A DNA stretch of 64,000 nucleotides from Armigeres subalbatus (Eukaryota > Arthropoda > Insecta > Diptera > Culicidae): the NCBI RefSeq assembly GCF_024139115.2, contig NC_085140.1, forward strand, positions 30,987,806 to 31,051,805. The letters are read 5' to 3'. The notes beneath the pieces were generated by a model, which was not told where the DNA came from, did no database searches, and saw only the letters and a list, made by a program, of their open reading frames with translations. A program made the position numbers and the translations under genes. Positions 42,595 through 54,147 of this stretch are shown one piece after another (position 1 is the first letter of the stretch; every line of letters begins with the position of its first letter).

Positions 42595-45592
42595 GCACAA
42601 TGGGGAAAGCCGATTTCAAAGGTGGAAAAAATTAATAACTTTCTTCACGAACAACTTACAGATGAGATCAAGAGCTTATTCGAAAGGGAATTTTGCAAAG
42701 AATTCAGTGAGTGCTGTTTCATGGATGTGGAACACTTCTGTATGTAGTTATTGAGCTCGTTTTGCCCTAATGCCCCATATATTGCGAGTTTCCAAACTAT
42801 TTGTCATTTTATCTTCAAGACATTGGTCTAAAATTGTGTTTATCTCTTCACTGTTGATCCACAGAAGGGCACTAAATATATTTGGTTGGTAAGCGTTGGA
42901 AATTTAAGGGATTTTGGGGTCAAATAAGCATCAAAGTGCATTTTATGCGCAATTTTCATGTATTCTGTAAAAAATAGTAATATTTACAGATAAGTGTTGA
43001 TATTATTGTCTCAAAGTGTTGAACAGATATTGACAAATGTTTGCCGAACAAAAATTAATGAAATAAATCGTTTCACAAATGTTTTATTTGGTTATTTATT
43101 GAGTTAAAAACGATTTTTAAAAACTTTTGAATAGCACCGATGCCAAACATTTCCAAACCATACCCGATAGCACAACTAGACAAGAATAGTCATATGTTAT
43201 GAGTCTTGATGTGATCATAGATAGGAGGTGATGGGAAATACTCTTTTTTCTTACCTTTTTGCCCAAATGCCCCTATGAAATAATATAGCTCAATGATTCT
43301 GAGGAAGAAATGATGTAGTAATGTTAATTTAATTGATATAATTAAAATAACAAATAATCATATAATTCATTAAAAATATTGAATTATAGGGGATTTAGGG
43401 GTCATACAGCTCATTTAATGTAACTTTTTATACAAAATAGGATGACTTTTCTCACGAGCGACTCACAGATAAGATTAAGGGCTTATTCGCAAGAGAATTT
43501 TCCAAGAAATTCAGTGAGAGATGTTTTCTAGACGTGAGACACTTCTGTATGTAGTTATTAAGCTTGTTTTGCCCCAATGTCCCATACATCAAAACTTTTC
43601 ATATTTTGGTACTATTATCTTTCAAAAATTACACTGAAATTCTGTTTTCTTCTTCATTGTAGATACATACATAGCACTATACATATTTTGTTGGAAAAGT
43701 GGGAAATTTAAAGGATTTTGGGGTCAAATAATCATCAAACTTAAGGGTTAAAATACGGTTATTTAAAAACTTGTAAGCATTGATGTAGCTCTACATATGG
43801 TCAATTTTGGCGACATCTACAGCCTATTGATTATTCAGATATTTACAGATATTAGTTGATATTATTGTCATACATTTTTTTTAACAGAAATTGATACCAT
43901 AAAAAAGCAAATATCCATATATTACATTAAAAATGGATTTTTAAGGCATTTTGGGACAAATAAGTGAAAAAAAATCATTAATTATGAATTTAAAAAAAAG
44001 GTTCTTAGCCCTAAACCCTTGGATTTTTTTGTTTTCAATGCAATCTACGAATATTTGTTATTTTTATAGTATCATTGACAAAATATAATTGAATCAATGT
44101 TACTCCATCATTTCTTAACCGAGAATCATTGAGCTATATTATTTCATAAGGGGAATTTGGGTGAAAGGTCTTGAGAAAAGAATATTTCCTATCTATTCCT
44201 ATCTATTATCACATCGACTAATATATTTACTCTTATCTAGTTGTGCAAACGGATATGGTTTGGGAATGGCACTTTTCAGAAGCATTTAAAAAATCGGGTT
44301 TTACTTATTAAATCACAAAACAAAACACTTGCGAAATGATTTACTTCATAAGTAATTGTTTCGCAAACATTTATCAATGTCTGTAGAATATTTTGGGGAA
44401 TAATAATATTTTTATTAATTTTTACAGAATACATGGAAAATTTACGTAAACTGCAATTTAATACTTATTTGACCCCAAAATCCCTTAAATTTCCAACTTT
44501 TACCAACAAAGCATGTATAGTGCTTTTCTATGCATCTATAATGAAGAGGAGAACATATCTTTAGTACAATACTTGGAAGACAAAAGCACGAAAATATGAA
44601 AAGTTTTGATGTATGGGACATTGGGGCAAAACAAGCTTAATAACTACATACAGAAGTGTCTCACGTACATAAAACATCTCTCACTGAATTTCTTGGAAAA
44701 TTCTCTTTCGAATAAGCCCTTAACCTTATCTGTGAGTCGCTCGTGAGAAAAGTTATCCTATTTTGTATAAAAAGTTACATTAAATGAGCTGTATGACCCC
44801 TAAATCCCCTATAATTCAATATTTTTAATGAATTATATGATTATTTGTTATTTTAATTATATCAATTAAATTAACATTACTACATCATTTCTTCCTCAGA
44901 ATCATTGAGCTATATTATTTCATAGGGGAATTTGGGCAAAAAGGTAAGAAAAAAGAGTATCTCCCATCACCTCCTATCTATGATCACATCAAGACTCATA
45001 ACATATGACTATTCTTGTCTAGGTGTGCTATCGGGTATGATTTGGAAATGTTTGGCATCGGTGCTATTCAAAAGTTTTTAAAAATCGTTTTTAACTCAAT
45101 AAATAACCAAATAAAACATTTGTGAAACGATTTATTTCATTAATTTTTGTTCGGCAAACATTTGTCAATATATGTTCAACACTTTGAGACAATAATATCA
45201 ACACTAATCTGTAAATATTACTATTTTTTACAGAATACATGAAAATTGCGCATAATGCTTATTTGACCCCAAAATCCCTTAAATTTCCAACTCTTATTAA
45301 CAAAATATATTTAGTGCCCTTCTGTGGATCCACAGTGAAGAGATAAACACAATTTTAGACCAATGTCTTGAAGATAAAATGACAAATAGTTTGGAAACTC
45401 GCAATATATGAGGCATTAGGGCAAAACGAGCTCAATAACTACATACAGAAGTGTTCCACATCCATGAAACAGCACTCACTGAATTCTTTGCAAAATTCCC
45501 TTTCGAATAAGCTCTTGATCTCATCTGTAAGTTGTTCGTTTAGAAAGTTATTTATTTTTTCCACCTTTGAAATCGGATTTCCCCATTGTGCG
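42595..45592. repeat. 3-kb near-palindrome with arms of about 1.15 kb
   Basis: 42596-43745 and about 44465-45591 are reverse complements with only sparse mismatches. Landmarks are CACAATGGGGAAA at both outer ends, ACTTCTGTATGTAGTTATT, GGATTTTGGGGTCAAATAA and ACTAGACAAGAATAGTCATA (one base different in the right arm). Each arm contains two diverged copies of a unit of about 815 bp: the ACTTCTGTATG block occurs at 42743 and again at 43543, and mirrored at 44650 and 45450. The spacer of about 715 bp is a more diverged continuation of the same inverted order. No ORF longer than about 60 codons is present. No TSD was recognised. Confidence 0.9.
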
Positions 45593-45884
45593 GAGGGGTA
45601 AGTGATAAAAACGCAAGTATTTCACTGATGAAGCACAGAATTATTCAATTTCACTTCACAATCATACAAGGCCATTCAAATGAACCATTTCAACATGCGA
45701 GAGTAAAAGTTTAAACCTGCCAAGTTTATCTTTTGCACGAGTTGTTTTGCGTGTCAGTAAATACGAATATTTTTAAAATTGGTACATATTCATAAGATAT
45801 TCATTTAGTGCATTGATGAGTTGGTTTTATCTGTAGTTTTGAATTCCAGTCACAAACATATTAATATGAACATCGAAAGTTTTG

Positions 45885-46173
45885 AAATAGTAGTTTGTGC
45901 AACTAGTTGCGAAAAGATGATTTTTTCAACACGAGTTGTACGTTTATCAAACGAGGCTTATCGAGTTGGATAAATACTAAGAGTGCTGAAAAAATCGAGT
46001 TTTGTAACGAGTTGCACACGCTATTTTTTGCAATGACGAAAAATGGGTTTTAATGTGATAAATCTGTACCAAAATGTTACAATTGTATTTACTTCACATA
46101 ATCAATCTTGCCAAAATGTCATGCTACTGCAGAAAACAAACATATTCCATGTTATCGTGCCACATTGTATGCT
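45885..46173 (+). repeat. Direct repeat, copy 1
   Basis: It shares with 46497-46782 the blocks GTGCAACNAGTTGC, ACACGAGTTGTACGTTTATC (first base G in copy 2), GAGTTGGATAA, AACGAGTTGCACACGCTATT, a GACGAAAAATG block and CGTGCCACATT. Parts are self-complementary (GCAACTNGTTGC; CAACTCGTT/AACGAGTTG). Confidence 0.8.
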
Positions 46174-46496
46174 CGACAGACCATAAAGCGATAGATAAAC
46201 CTGCTTTTAGATAATTTGATGTCATGTCCATTAAATTATTTCATTAATTACGTGACACAGAGAATATACTGTTTGAACACTCTTTCAAGTTAATTGAACT
46301 AAGTCTGGTCATATAACTATTGTTCTAATGCTGGTTTTTCATTATAGCACCGAAATGAGTGCTATAATGGATATTATGCAACCCATTTGAGTTGCATAAT
46401 GTTCATTAAAGCACCCATTGCATTGGTATGGAAAAGTTGGCCGTTTTATCACTCAAACGCCAACTGTAAACCAAGTATTATGATCAGGAATTGCAA

Positions 46497-46782
46497 AAAT
46501 AGTAGTTGGTGCAACAAGTTGCAAAAGATGATTTTTCAGCACGAGTTGTACGTTTATCCAACGAGGCTTGCCGAGTTGGATAACATACTACGAGTGCAGA
46601 AAAATCGAGTTTTGCAACGAGTTGCACACGCTATTTTTTGCAGTGACGAAAAATGAACTTTACTTTGATGAATCGGTACCAAAATTGTACAGTCTAATTT
46701 ACTCCACATGATTATTCTTGCCAATCAAATATGTTGCTGCGGAGAAAAATCAGATTCCATGTTGCCGTGCCACATTAGAGTG
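46497..46782 (+). repeat. Direct repeat, copy 2
   Basis: Second copy of the unit at 45885-46173, start to start 612 bp. It runs up to the left end of the long-TIR transposon at 46776. Confidence 0.8.
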
Positions 46783-47566
46783 GCCCAAGCTTATATGGGA
46801 AAAGTGAAAAGTCTGGAATTTCAAACCTTGCACCCTTAAATGACAGTTTGGGGGTCCCAGAAGCTCCCTGAAAATTTCAGCTCATTCGGTCCAGTGGTTG
46901 GCGTGCGCAATTGGCTCAAAGTTTGTATGGGAAAAGTGATCCAAATGTATGCGGAAACGCAACCGTTTCAGGTTTTTGCTTCTAGGTGGCGCTGTAGTCG
47001 ACGGATTCCTGTTGTGGACAAAATGTAGAACCTTTTATATAAGGAAGCGACTGGTGAAGACCGGATGTAAATCCCGTTGAAGCTGGCCAAGTTATAAGCA
47101 TCCAAAGTCGAGGGTGTCGAGCGGGGTGTTTAAAATGAGAGCAACGTACCACCGACCATTGCGGCGGCGATGCAGGCGTATTCGGTGCCGTGCGAAATTA
47201 AATACATGATTATCACGCAATCTTGCGAGTTTTTATCCGATTGGTAAATACTTTCCGTGCTCTGTACAGTAGTGTAGCTAGAGAGTGAGGGGTGACTTAC
47301 CACTGAAGCCAACGAGCTGAAGTTTTTAAGGGGAGACAAAATTCATGAAATATTTGTAACGAGTTGTTTTCGGACATCGTGATGCCCGTTGCATCAATTT
47401 TAGAACGATATGATATAATCGTTACAGACAGAGGGACAGAAAGACAGAGAGACCTGGGATATTATATAAGTTATATATTTTTCAAACAACAGTTTTAATG
47501 TTTATAGCATAATTTATTAACTGTATAAAACTACAAAGTTATCAACAAACAACACTTATACCTATA

Positions 47567-48470
47567 TTAATTATTTATTTCAACTGCTAGGCCTTCCTTT
47601 ATAACAGAGCGAGTGCAACCTGGAAAATTTTGCCTATGCTGTTGAACAACTTTGAGAAGATATTGAAGCTGTTCTTCATTTTTTGTCAGTTTTCCACAAA
47701 AATCTTGAACTAGTTTAACTCCTCTTTCAGCACAGTCATTCACTACCAAAAATGAATTAATTTTATTTCTACTTTCAACAAATTCTTCCAATCATCCCAT
47801 ATACTAGGATCTTCTTTGAGAAAATTTGCAGATATTCCAGAAATTTCGAAAAAAATTCATCGTATTTTGAGAAACAAAATCCGAAAGCGTACGAAAAGTC
47901 AACTTATCGATCGTAGATACTTTCAATTTTATTTTTCTTACTTCATCACCCTTACAAGATTTTAAATTGTGTGCCATTTCTTTTCTCTCATCAGTAGATA
48001 TTTCTGGGTCGAAAAAAGCCAGAGCGACTAGTTCTTCACTCAAGTACCATAGATGATTTGCAAATCTTGAAGCCGCAGCCATATATACATTTCTTGATTG
48101 ATCAGGGAAAGCATCTCGTAAAGTTATCAATTTTTTTGTCAGGTTTAGATCATTTCGTGCTGCTGATGAGGGTAAAGGAGCTTCAAACCAAGACCAAATG
48201 TAAACTCGTAAAATAAAAGCACACATTACTGGAATTTTTCGCCTTTCATCATCGGTCATGTCAAATTGGCCTCTAAACAGCCGTATTTTAAGACAATACA
48301 TTGCTTCCGCCATCCATCTGGCATTGCTATGTGCTCCTGAAGGCGAAAATTTAATTCTTTTCACACCAAGAAATGCTAAAGATAAATTTAGCAACTCTTC
48401 ATAGTCTTGTCGTTGCTGTTGAATATTGAGTTGGTTTTCCAAAAAATTCAATCAAATGTTGTGTTTTATG
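47567..48470 (-). pseudogene. Unassigned transposon-encoded protein (putative transposase), frameshifted
   Basis: The main open stretch (48451-47804) includes SPSGAHSNARWMAEAMYCLK, a MCAFILRVYIWSWFEAPLP segment, AARNDL and FANHLWYLSEELVALAFFDPE. After a frame change near 47800, a second stretch reads FLVVNDCAERGVKLVQDF and HRQNFPGC. Upstream, an in-frame continuation (KTQHLIEFL) is separated by another frame change near 48450. Similar HARWM and HLWYLSEELV proteins occur, as I recall, as repetitive uncharacterised proteins in insects and Hydra. Its position between long inverted repeats makes a transposase role likely. The Asp and Glu in NDCAERG and the Glu of LSEELV are candidates for catalytic residues, but this is a guess. 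At least two lesions make this copy non-functional. Confidence 0.6.
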
Positions 48471-49019
48471 AAAATTAAAATTCCTGGAATGATTGATTTT
48501 TCTGAATACTCTATATTGAAATTGGTCTCCATAAATAATAAAATGGGTCCAATATTGTTCTATAAGGAACGATCCTACCAAATATAAGGTAATTTTGAGG
48601 GATCATATCAATAATGTTGGAACTGGATGGCTGTTTATTTTTATTTGAGGCTAACAAAATAAATGGAAGAAGTACTTAATTTATTTCGTGTATTTACATT
48701 CACGCTTCGAAAATTGAACTCTAAACTATAGCATAAACCAAACTTCTTCTTCAATTCTTCAATTTATGTCAATTTTGAGTAAATTTTTTTAGCGTGTTAG
48801 CTCGAAGATAAAACGACGCCAGAAAATTGCGAGATTAAACATCGAACAATATCCCGGATGTGTTTTTCTACTAAAAAAAAGATCCCCCCCTTGCCCCCCC
48901 TTATTCACCCCCTCCCTCTCTAGCTACACTACTGTACAGAGTACGGAAAGTATTTACCAATCGGATAAAAATTCGCGAGATTGCGTGATAATCATGCATT
49001 TAATTTCGCACGGCACATA

Positions 49020-49230
49020 TTGTGCTTCCAGTTGAAAACCGAAGTGAGCTCTCGCGACGATTGAGTTTTTCCTTATTTCCTGATGTCGCAACTGCATCGC
49101 GACTAGTGCGCATCTATGCCACCGCCGTGCGCCATGATGCGCACTAGTCGCGACGTAGTTGCGACAAGAGGAAACGGGAGAAAACTCGATTGTCGCGAGA
49201 GCTCACTTCGGTTTTCAACTGGAAGTACAA
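49020..49230. mobile_element. MITE nested in the right arm of the long-TIR transposon
   Basis: The 211-bp insert is itself a near-palindrome: TGTGCTTCCAGTTGAAAACC near one end, its complement near the other, and CGCGACTAGTGCGCAT around the centre. TA lies on both sides (49018-49019 and 49231-49232). The left arm of the host transposon (about 47170-47200) has the uninterrupted sequence and so is the empty site. Confidence 0.88.
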
Positions 49231-49598
49231 TAATACGCCTGCATCGCCGCCGCAATGGTCGGTGGTACGTTGCTCTCATTTTAAACACCCCTGGGGACAC
49301 GCTCGACTTTGAATGCTTATAACTTGGCCAATTTCAAAGGGATTTACATCCGGTATTCACCAGTCGCTTCCTTATATAAAACAGGTTCTACATTTTGTCC
49401 ACAACAGGAATCCGTCGACTACAGCGCCACCTAGAAGCAAAAAAACTTGGATCACTTTTCCCATACAAACTTTGAGCCATTTGCGCACGCCAACCACTGG
49501 ACCGAATGAGCTGAAATTTTCAGGGGAGCTTCTGGGACCCCCAAACTGTCATCAGCAAGGTTTGAAATTCAGGATTTCATGCATTTTGGGCCAGTCTA

Positions 49599-50142
49599 CT
49601 ATAGTAGGCATAACCTATGAGATTTGTCCAGTCAACATTAGTCGATGGCGGTGGTTATCCGGTGGTATATTTGAAACAAAGTTCATTCCATATAATGAAC
49701 TCTTCGGGTTCTATTCAGTGTAAAACTGCCGATTCCTGTGCATCATATACTTGACTGTTACCTAAAATTTAAAATGTATGCTTAAGTTAAAACAGCCCAA
49801 TGCAATTCTGCCTTTTATGATTCCGCTTTTCGTGGTTCTGTCTTTTATGACGATTGGCTGTTCCTTCATTCTGCCTTCTGTATTACGCCTTATATGCTTT
49901 CCGCCTTTCGTGTTTCCGTAGGACACCCGTCCTGTTACATATACATAAATATTGCTATTCAATATACAGACTATCCTCATTTATTGAGCTGAGGAGTGTT
50001 CGGTACGGTTTGTGAATAAATAGAACTACTGCACATAAATTTGTGCGTAAAATAAGGTGATTATCCATTGTTGCTTGGTGCGGACCACGAACATTCGAAA
50101 CTTTGGCAAAGCGTACGTGTTTATATCGAAACCCACCGAGAC
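49599..50142. other. Non-coding spacer
   Basis: No gene is seen. A stretch of repeated short strings (TTTTATGATTCCG and TTTCGTGTTTCCG types, about 49810-49920) is low-complexity. Confidence 0.45.
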
Positions 50143-50434
50143 TATAGACCAATGCAAACTCTAACTTAACCTCACGACAGTTCACAGAGCTTGTTTACAA
50201 GCTGTTTGAAGAAAAATTGATAAAGGGAAAATTAAAATTCAGATTTTTAGTTTAAAACTGCTCAGATACGAATATTTTAGTGTTATTCTTTGCATTCAGC
50301 ATGAAATCAATCGCAAAGGACATCTACATGCGAATAATATGACGAAACAATTTTATCGGAAGCTGCGCCGGAGGCTAAGTCTAGGAGAAAAGCTCTGTGA
50401 ACTGTCAACCTACGTCATCATGCACTGGTCTATA
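50143..50434. mobile_element. Candidate MITE with imperfect inverted ends of about 50 bp
   Basis: TATAGACCARTGCA and, further in, ACAGTTCACAGAGCTT occur in mirrored order at the two ends (50143-50195 and 50388-50434). The similarity is partial between these blocks. Confidence 0.6.
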
Positions 50435-51224
50435 AGGCAGCTTGAAATTACTTAGGCTGTGAACCATTCCACTGATTTGTTTAACTTTTAGTTGAAATTT
50501 GACAGTTCGACATTTATATCCAACAAATAGTTAATCTGGCACTGCAGCGATCAAGAAATTTGACATCGATTAGGAAATTCGATAACTACAAAGTTGTTAC
50601 TATTATCAAATTGCAGTCAAATGTCTAGCAGTTATCGAACGTCTACTGCAGGAGTCGTTATAGGTCAATATTTGCTTCCAAGCTGCTGCAGGCTATTTAG
50701 CAGATATGAATTGTAGGTTTTCAGGTAAGACTGCCTAATTCGAATGAGAGTTGACGCAATTCTCACTTCATACTCTTAATCTCACAGCATAGACATATGC
50801 AAATAATAATTCATTTTCCAAAACTCCTTTTATTTCTTCACCTGTTTATAAGTTATCTGTATCCACATTTGATATTATTAAAACATTAAATTTGAATTAA
50901 AATTGATTTTGATAAAAAAAAATACTGCAATTAAGAGATGGAGAGGACTAAAATAAAAACTCCCCCTAAAGAATTACCATTTTTCCATAAATAAATAGGA
51001 AATTGCCAATAAAAAAAATCAGGATAGTATAGAAATTCTATAAACAGTTAAAAAAATTCCAAAAAACAAAAATATCTTTGAAAAAAAAAATTCATGGAAA
51101 TTTTTCAATATTTAGGGAAATTTTATATTCATTTATTGTTTCTGTTATCTATCTATTATTTATTCGTAGGCGATTTCTTTTTTTTTTTCATGTAATTTAT
51201 TTAATTATTTATGGATCAAGAATT
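50435..51224. other. AT-rich non-coding spacer
   Basis: No gene is seen. 50880-51200 is particularly A/T-rich. Confidence 0.45.
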
Positions 51225-51512
51225 TTATTCTATTACCGATGGAACGTGTGGTTTAGGTTCCACTGACTCTCTCTGACTGCGGTACTCTTTCATCAATACA
51301 CATTCCATGGCGAAATTAGTCATCTCATAGTTTATAGTTAAAATACAACAATCCCACTTTTCTTGCCACTTTTGCGCGTTGTTACTAAACCTCTCGACTG
51401 TATTTATTGCACCATCCCCATTGAACATTAGGCATAAGCGATTGGCGGAGATTAGATTCGCACTTTTCAAAGTAGGACCTATTACGATAAGCAAGAAACA
51501 AAACCAAAGCAT
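51225..51512 (-). CDS. Possible small secreted protein, unrecognised
   Basis: The 95-residue ORF begins MLWFCFLLIVIGPTLKSAN, which looks like a cleavable signal peptide. The remaining 75 or so residues have four Cys (CLMFNG, WDCCIL, MECVLM) and no motif I recognise. Upstream on the minus strand a TTTATAAT box lies at 51571-51578, about 60 bases before the ATG, a plausible TATA position. A short upstream ORF begins near 51549. Against it: the ORF is short, ends without a clear family match, and lies among repeats. It could be a chance ORF or the first exon of a longer gene. Confidence 0.3.
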   Translation of the reverse strand: MLWFCFLLIVIGPTLKSANLISANRLCLMFNGDGAINTVERFSNNAQKWQEKWDCCILTINYEMTNFAMECVLMKEYRSQRESVEPKPHVPSVIE

Positions 51513-52445
51513 TATACCATGTTAGTCACTGTTAATCAGTAGATGTGCATCACCGGAAGCACTCAGCAGTATTATAAAGAGAGTAAAAATTAGAAATAAA
51601 TTCTCCTTGTAAATTAAAATGGCCGTACTAAGTATCACTTTGAAAGAAAACCCCTGATTCATACGTCATTCTGATTTCAAGAATCCCTGCATATATGCAC
51701 ATAACATAAGTACAACTTCGAAGAGAAACCGTAGCAAAAAGTTGGCCCCCTTTTGCTTCTCGCCAAAGTTGTATAACTGGTATAGGGAACATCGTTCTGT
51801 CATCTGAGAAAAGAGACACTGCACTAAAAAGTGGTATAAAAGTTAAGCCCTGCACTGACAAATAAATTAACCCAAAAATTGAGTATATTATGCGGCGATT
51901 CGGTTGAACGAAAAAAGATTGACTGTTATTTCACTTTGTATGCGCTACGTAGCCGTGTTTCGTTTAATTTTCTCAATGAATTATGAAATAAAATATATGA
52001 TACTTGAAGCATCAATTGTACATATATCTCACGCATTTTTAAGGCATAAAAAGAATACAAAGTCAGCCAAAATAAATGCTATTGTTGAACGCTTTTTAGT
52101 TTCATTCAGATCAAGGGCCGATTAAAGGAACCGAGATATTGAATTTATTCGCGTTATGGACAATTTTATTTGGGAAAATGTATGCAGAAACATCGAAAAA
52201 AAGTGATTTTCAGTTAAATGGCACAATTTACGATGAAGAACCATGATACTAATTCAGTTAATATAGAATTAAATACAAAATCCTATGTTAGAAACCGCGA
52301 GAAGATTCGAGTTTATTAAGCAAAGTTATTAGTTATTTACTGGAGTGTTGTATTGGTGAATTTATTACTTTTCTAGGGTAAAAGAAACGAAATTTGCTCA
52401 AACTAGACTGCAGAAAAATGCTAATAACTTCACCGAGAAACACTA
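51513..52445. other. Non-coding spacer
   Basis: Apart from the TATA-like box at 51571-51578, no gene or bounded repeat is seen. Confidence 0.4.
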
Positions 52446-52600
52446 ATCTTCTAACTGCAAAGCACTGTTTTTCGATGTTTCAGCATACATATTCCCATAT
52501 AAACTTCCAATGAGTTTAGCACCGCCCAACCGTTGACTGATTTGGCTGAAATTTTGTCCAGAGCATCATGACATCAAATCGAATCAAATAAGAGGCCCAT
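52446..52600 (+). repeat. Interspersed repeat of about 150 bp, copy 1
   Basis: It shares with 56995-57140 the blocks CACTGTTTTTCGATGTTT, CCATATAAACTTCCAA, GAGTTTAG and TTTGGCTGAAATTTTGTCCA in order. Confidence 0.75.
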
Positions 52601-52837
52601 CAAGAAAATTTAAAAAAGTTTTCCCAATTTTAGCCACTCTACTGTATGGGCAACAACGTGACAACAACGATGCCGCTTTTTCATAAACCAGAAAAATAGT
52701 TTTTATTAATAGTTTATTTATAAATTATGAACAAACTTTAAATTACCTAAGTGGTGATGTTGTGGAGCGTCTCCTCGTGTCTTTTCAAACTGTCACTGAC
52801 AGATAGTCATGGGCTGCCAGTTACATTGTTTCGTTCT

Positions 52838-52930
52838 GTCTTCTTCTTCTTCTTATTGGCATTACATCTCCCCCTGGGACATTGCCACCTCGCTGCTTAG
52901 TGTTCATTCAACACTTTCACAGTTATTAAC
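52838..52930 (-). mobile_element. 3' fragment of a Feilai-like SINE
   Basis: A TCTTCTTCTTCTT tail is followed by TTGGCATTACATC, a CTGGGACA block, TGCTTAGTGTTCATT and CACAGTTATTAAC. That is the reverse complement of the 3' half of the SINE at 32728-33002. The tRNA-like head is missing. Confidence 0.85.
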
Positions 52931-53156
52931 CGCGAGTCGGTAAAATTTTACTGAGTTTTTGGACTACGGATCACCCATTTACATTACCGAGTTTTCAGCA
53001 TAATCGAGAAATGTCAAATAAACATTGAATCGGCAATGAAGGTTGTTTGTTTATAGGAACATAACTGAGTTAGTCAGTAAATGAGGATTTATTTTTTTGA
53101 AAGCATTTTACCGACTAGACAGAATATCTAATCAATTTACATTTGCATGGAAAATA

Positions 53157-53308
53157 ATAGCCTATTCAGATTACGATCATTTACGTAGTATTTGACATGG
53201 TAAAGAGTTTCTAGATGTCATATTTCACTCATCGTATTTTCATTGAATTTCTTATTGTCATTTTTCATGTCCAATACCTCGTAAATGATCGTAATCTGAA
53301 TAGGCTAT
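53157..53308. mobile_element. Small MITE with 43-bp inverted ends
   Basis: ATAGCCTATTCAGATTACGA at the left and its complement at the right extend for about 43 bp with three differences. The element is 152 bp and very AT-rich, with TAA-like flanks on both sides. Confidence 0.85.
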
Positions 53309-54022
53309 AAGCAATTATATAATAATTATATCTATGCTATAAGTAAGGAGAAATGAAGACTTCAGTGGGTTATAATTTATTTTTGTCAGACAGGGAATTA
53401 GATCCTTTACAAAAAGAGGAAATCCTTCACTTATTAACATCATCCTTAGCGCACCGACACACCGTCGGTGCTGAGCATACCGTGAAAGACGTTTTACAAG
53501 CTGATTATAACCATATACGATAATTCGAGTGACTATTTTCCATGATGAATTTTTTTTAAAAAAGTTCCCAGATGTAGGAGGCACCGGGTTTTCATGATGC
53601 ATTTCATTTGTTTTACACTGTGCGATGAAAAATTCAATTTTCAGACAAAAAAGATCAACCAGCACGTCGGAAATAATTTTCAAAATGGTAGCTCAACCGG
53701 AGAAAAAGGATCAAGAAAACAACATCGAGGGCCTTTACAATAGCGTTCAGCATTTTTTTCAATGGCTAGTCGGTAAATTTTCATTTTTCACTGGTGGATT
53801 TGTACCGACGTTTTGTGCTGTTCAGCAATTTAGAAATTTAATGATTTGTTCAGTAAAATGAGTAAACGTCAGAATAATCAACATGTTTTTTCCCGAATCT
53901 TGGGAATTTATTACTGACAATCGTTGGTGGTCCACTAAAAAACTAGCAGTTCAGTAAAAACGAAATATTGCAGTTGGAACTCAGAAAACAAAATACCGAA
54001 CATTGAACTAGAAATTAAGTTG
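53309..54022. other. Non-coding spacer
   Basis: No gene is seen. The ORFs at 53315-53683 (minus) and 53625-53861 (plus) lack motifs and splice context. Confidence 0.45.
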
Positions 54023-54147
54023 CGAAGGCCGACGGAGGTCCACAGAATGTACATATTCACATATGAGTTTTCAGAGCATTGTTAATTAATGTCCAAGTCG
54101 AGTGGTTTAATACCCGGAATATAGGCAATTAACTTTGATTGAGCTAA
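54023..54147 (+). mobile_element. Body fragment of the tRNA-derived SINE, head deleted
   Basis: GCCGACGGAGGTCC is followed directly by a TATTCACATATGAGTTTTC block, AATGTCCAAGTCG and GGCAATTAACTTTGATTGA, the reverse order of the copy at 36388-36643. About 80 bp of tRNA-like head has been lost by deletion. Confidence 0.78.

Larger units (their letters stand above)
46776..49598 (-). mobile_element. DNA transposon with long terminal inverted repeats of about 0.5 kb
   Basis: 46776-47300 and 48910-49598 are reverse complements apart from a 211-bp insertion in the right arm. The ends read TAGAGTGGCCCAA and TTGGGCCAGTCTA. The arms share CCCCCAAACTGTCAT, CCAACCACTGGACCGAATGA, CTCGACTTT and a TCTAGCTACACTACTGTACA block. 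The interior carries a broken minus-strand protein gene. Length is about 2.8 kb. I could not see a clear target-site duplication, and the superfamily is not assigned. Confidence 0.83.

Noticed and set aside
42595..45592. LTR retrotransposon
   Set aside because: The repeats are inverted, not direct, and no gag, protease or integrase is encoded.
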